A stretch of DNA of 64,000 nt from an uncultured Bacteroidales bacterium (GTDB lineage Bacteria > Bacteroidota > Bacteroidia > Bacteroidales > Bacteroidaceae). The notes under the pieces were generated by a model. It saw nothing but the letters and a program-made list of their open reading frames with translations. It was not told the DNA's origin and ran no database searches. The position numbers were made by a program, and so were the translations under genes. This document shows, piece after piece, positions 63,366 to 64,000 of the stretch (the stretch's first letter is position 1; each line of letters opens with the position of its first letter). The stretch covers positions 1 to 64,000 of the forward strand of contig CACXXT010000008.1 in the NCBI GenBank assembly GCA_902771725.1, given 5' to 3'.

Positions 63366-64000
63366 TTAGTCCTGGCGGGTGATGTGAGCACCGAGGGCGT
63401 TGAGACGCTGCTCGATGTTCTCGTAGCCGCGATCTATCTGCTCGATGTTGCTGATGGTGCTGGTTCCTTCTGCACTCATGGCTGCAATCAGGAGGGCTAT
63501 ACCAGCCCGGATATCGGGAGAGGTCATGCGCTGTGCGCGGAGGCGCAGCTGATGGTCATGCCCCACGACCACCGCGCGATGTGGGTCGCAGAGGATGATC
63601 TGTGCGCCCATATCGATGAGTTTGTCGACAAAGAACAGGCGGCTCTCGAACATCTTCTGATGGATGAGTACAGAGCCCTTGGCCTGCGTGGCCACCACCA
63701 GTAGCACGCTGAGCAGGTCGGGTGTGAGTCCCGGCCAGGGAGCGTCGGCAAAGGTCATGAAGGAACCGTCGATGAAGGATTCTATCTCGTAGTGCTCATG
63801 GCGTGGGACGAAGATGTCATCGCCCATTCGCGCCACCTGAATGCCCATACGCTGGAAACTGTAGGGGATGATGCCGAGATCCTCGAAGCTGACGTCCTTG
63901 ATGAGTATTCCGTCGCCACACATGGCAGCCATCCCGATGAATGAGCCCACCTCGATCATGTCCGGCAGCACGCGGTGCTGAGTGCCTCCGAGGTGGTCCA
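63366..64000 (-). CDS. murA: UDP-N-acetylglucosamine 1-carboxyvinyltransferase MurA (3' part)
   Basis: It starts peptidoglycan precursor synthesis by transferring enolpyruvate to UDP-GlcNAc. Only the C-terminal 210 or so residues are in the window; the frame stays open to the edge, where it reads DHLGGTQHRVLPDMIEVGSF. Family features include SFMTFADAPWPGLTPDLL and a C-terminal RMTSPDIRAGIALLIAAMSAEG. The start lies beyond position 64000. It is upstream of rimM on the same strand. Confidence 0.95.
   Translation of the reverse strand, partial: DHLGGTQHRVLPDMIEVGSFIGMAAMCGDGILIKDVSFEDLGIIPYSFQRMGIQVARMGDDIFVPRHEHYEIESFIDGSFMTFADAPWPGLTPDLLSVLLVVATQAKGSVLIHQKMFESRLFFVDKLIDMGAQIILCDPHRAVVVGHDHQLRLRAQRMTSPDIRAGIALLIAAMSAEGTSTISNIEQIDRGYENIEQRLNALGAHITRQD

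Noticed and set aside
1..64000. tRNA, rRNA, insertion sequences or prophage genes
   Set aside because: I looked for these in the intergenic spaces and saw no cloverleaf, rRNA block, transposase, integrase or phage structural gene. A covariance-model and profile search would be needed to exclude small RNAs fully.

Overview
This window is a GC-rich chromosome segment from a member of the Bacteroidota, most likely order Bacteroidales and close to the Prevotellaceae. The evidence is: a full-length SprA (type IX secretion translocon), several secreted proteins that end in type IX-like C-terminal signals, Bacteroidota promoters of the form TTTG-N19/20-TAnnTTTG, the etfB-etfA-acyl-CoA dehydrogenase cluster, and a dense set of plant-cell-wall enzymes. 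The species cannot be fixed from the sequence alone. I saw no rRNA, tRNA, CRISPR array, transposase or integrase gene.

Layout. 0.3-6 kb (minus strand): GH51 arabinofuranosidase and PL11 rhamnogalacturonan lyase. 6-9 kb: a DUF2461 protein, a CbxX-type AAA ATPase and purN. 9-13.6 kb (minus): etfB, etfA, a small DUF559 endonuclease-like gene and an acyl-CoA dehydrogenase. 13.7-19.7 kb: a SusE/F-like secreted protein, a GH31 glycosidase, a large nested inverted-repeat spacer, then a double-domain rhamnogalacturonan acetylesterase. 19.7-34.5 kb (plus): ruvA, sprA, purB, an rluB-type pseudouridine synthase with an RGG-like N-terminus, asnS and yifB/comM. 34.5-46.5 kb: DUF1294, carbonic anhydrase, MATE exporter, GH43, a Gfo/Idh/MocA oxidoreductase with a HEAT+DUF1080 protein, a secreted orphan, CCA-adding enzyme and a lipoprotein. 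46.5-59.8 kb: a defence island. 59.9-64 kb (minus): rseP, dxr, rimM and the 3' part of murA.

The carbohydrate genes fit together as attack on pectin: PL11 cuts the rhamnogalacturonan-I backbone, the CE12-like esterase removes acetyl groups, and GH51 and GH43 trim arabinose-containing side chains. The Gfo/Idh/MocA enzyme next to a DUF1080 protein suggests redox-type sugar processing. SprA would export the CTD-tagged members.

The most unusual part is 46.5-59.8 kb. An extended type III restriction-modification cassette (PLD-like/SNF2 helicase, DUF4391, Mod, an inserted DUF4143 ATPase, Res) lies between direct copies of a 37-bp repeat. Beside it is a broken duplicate of the DUF4391-mod junction that holds an antitoxin and a 31-residue stub of a PIN toxin. 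The helicase gene is preceded by about 330 nt of strongly structured DNA whose layout resembles a group I intron core.

Small repeats shape the whole window. Two families of GC-rich palindromes sit in intergenic gaps and also in frame inside three genes. A third family forms covarying hairpins, one of which encodes part of a signal peptide. Exact tandem arrays with 9-, 15-, 22- and 30-bp periods fill many spacers.
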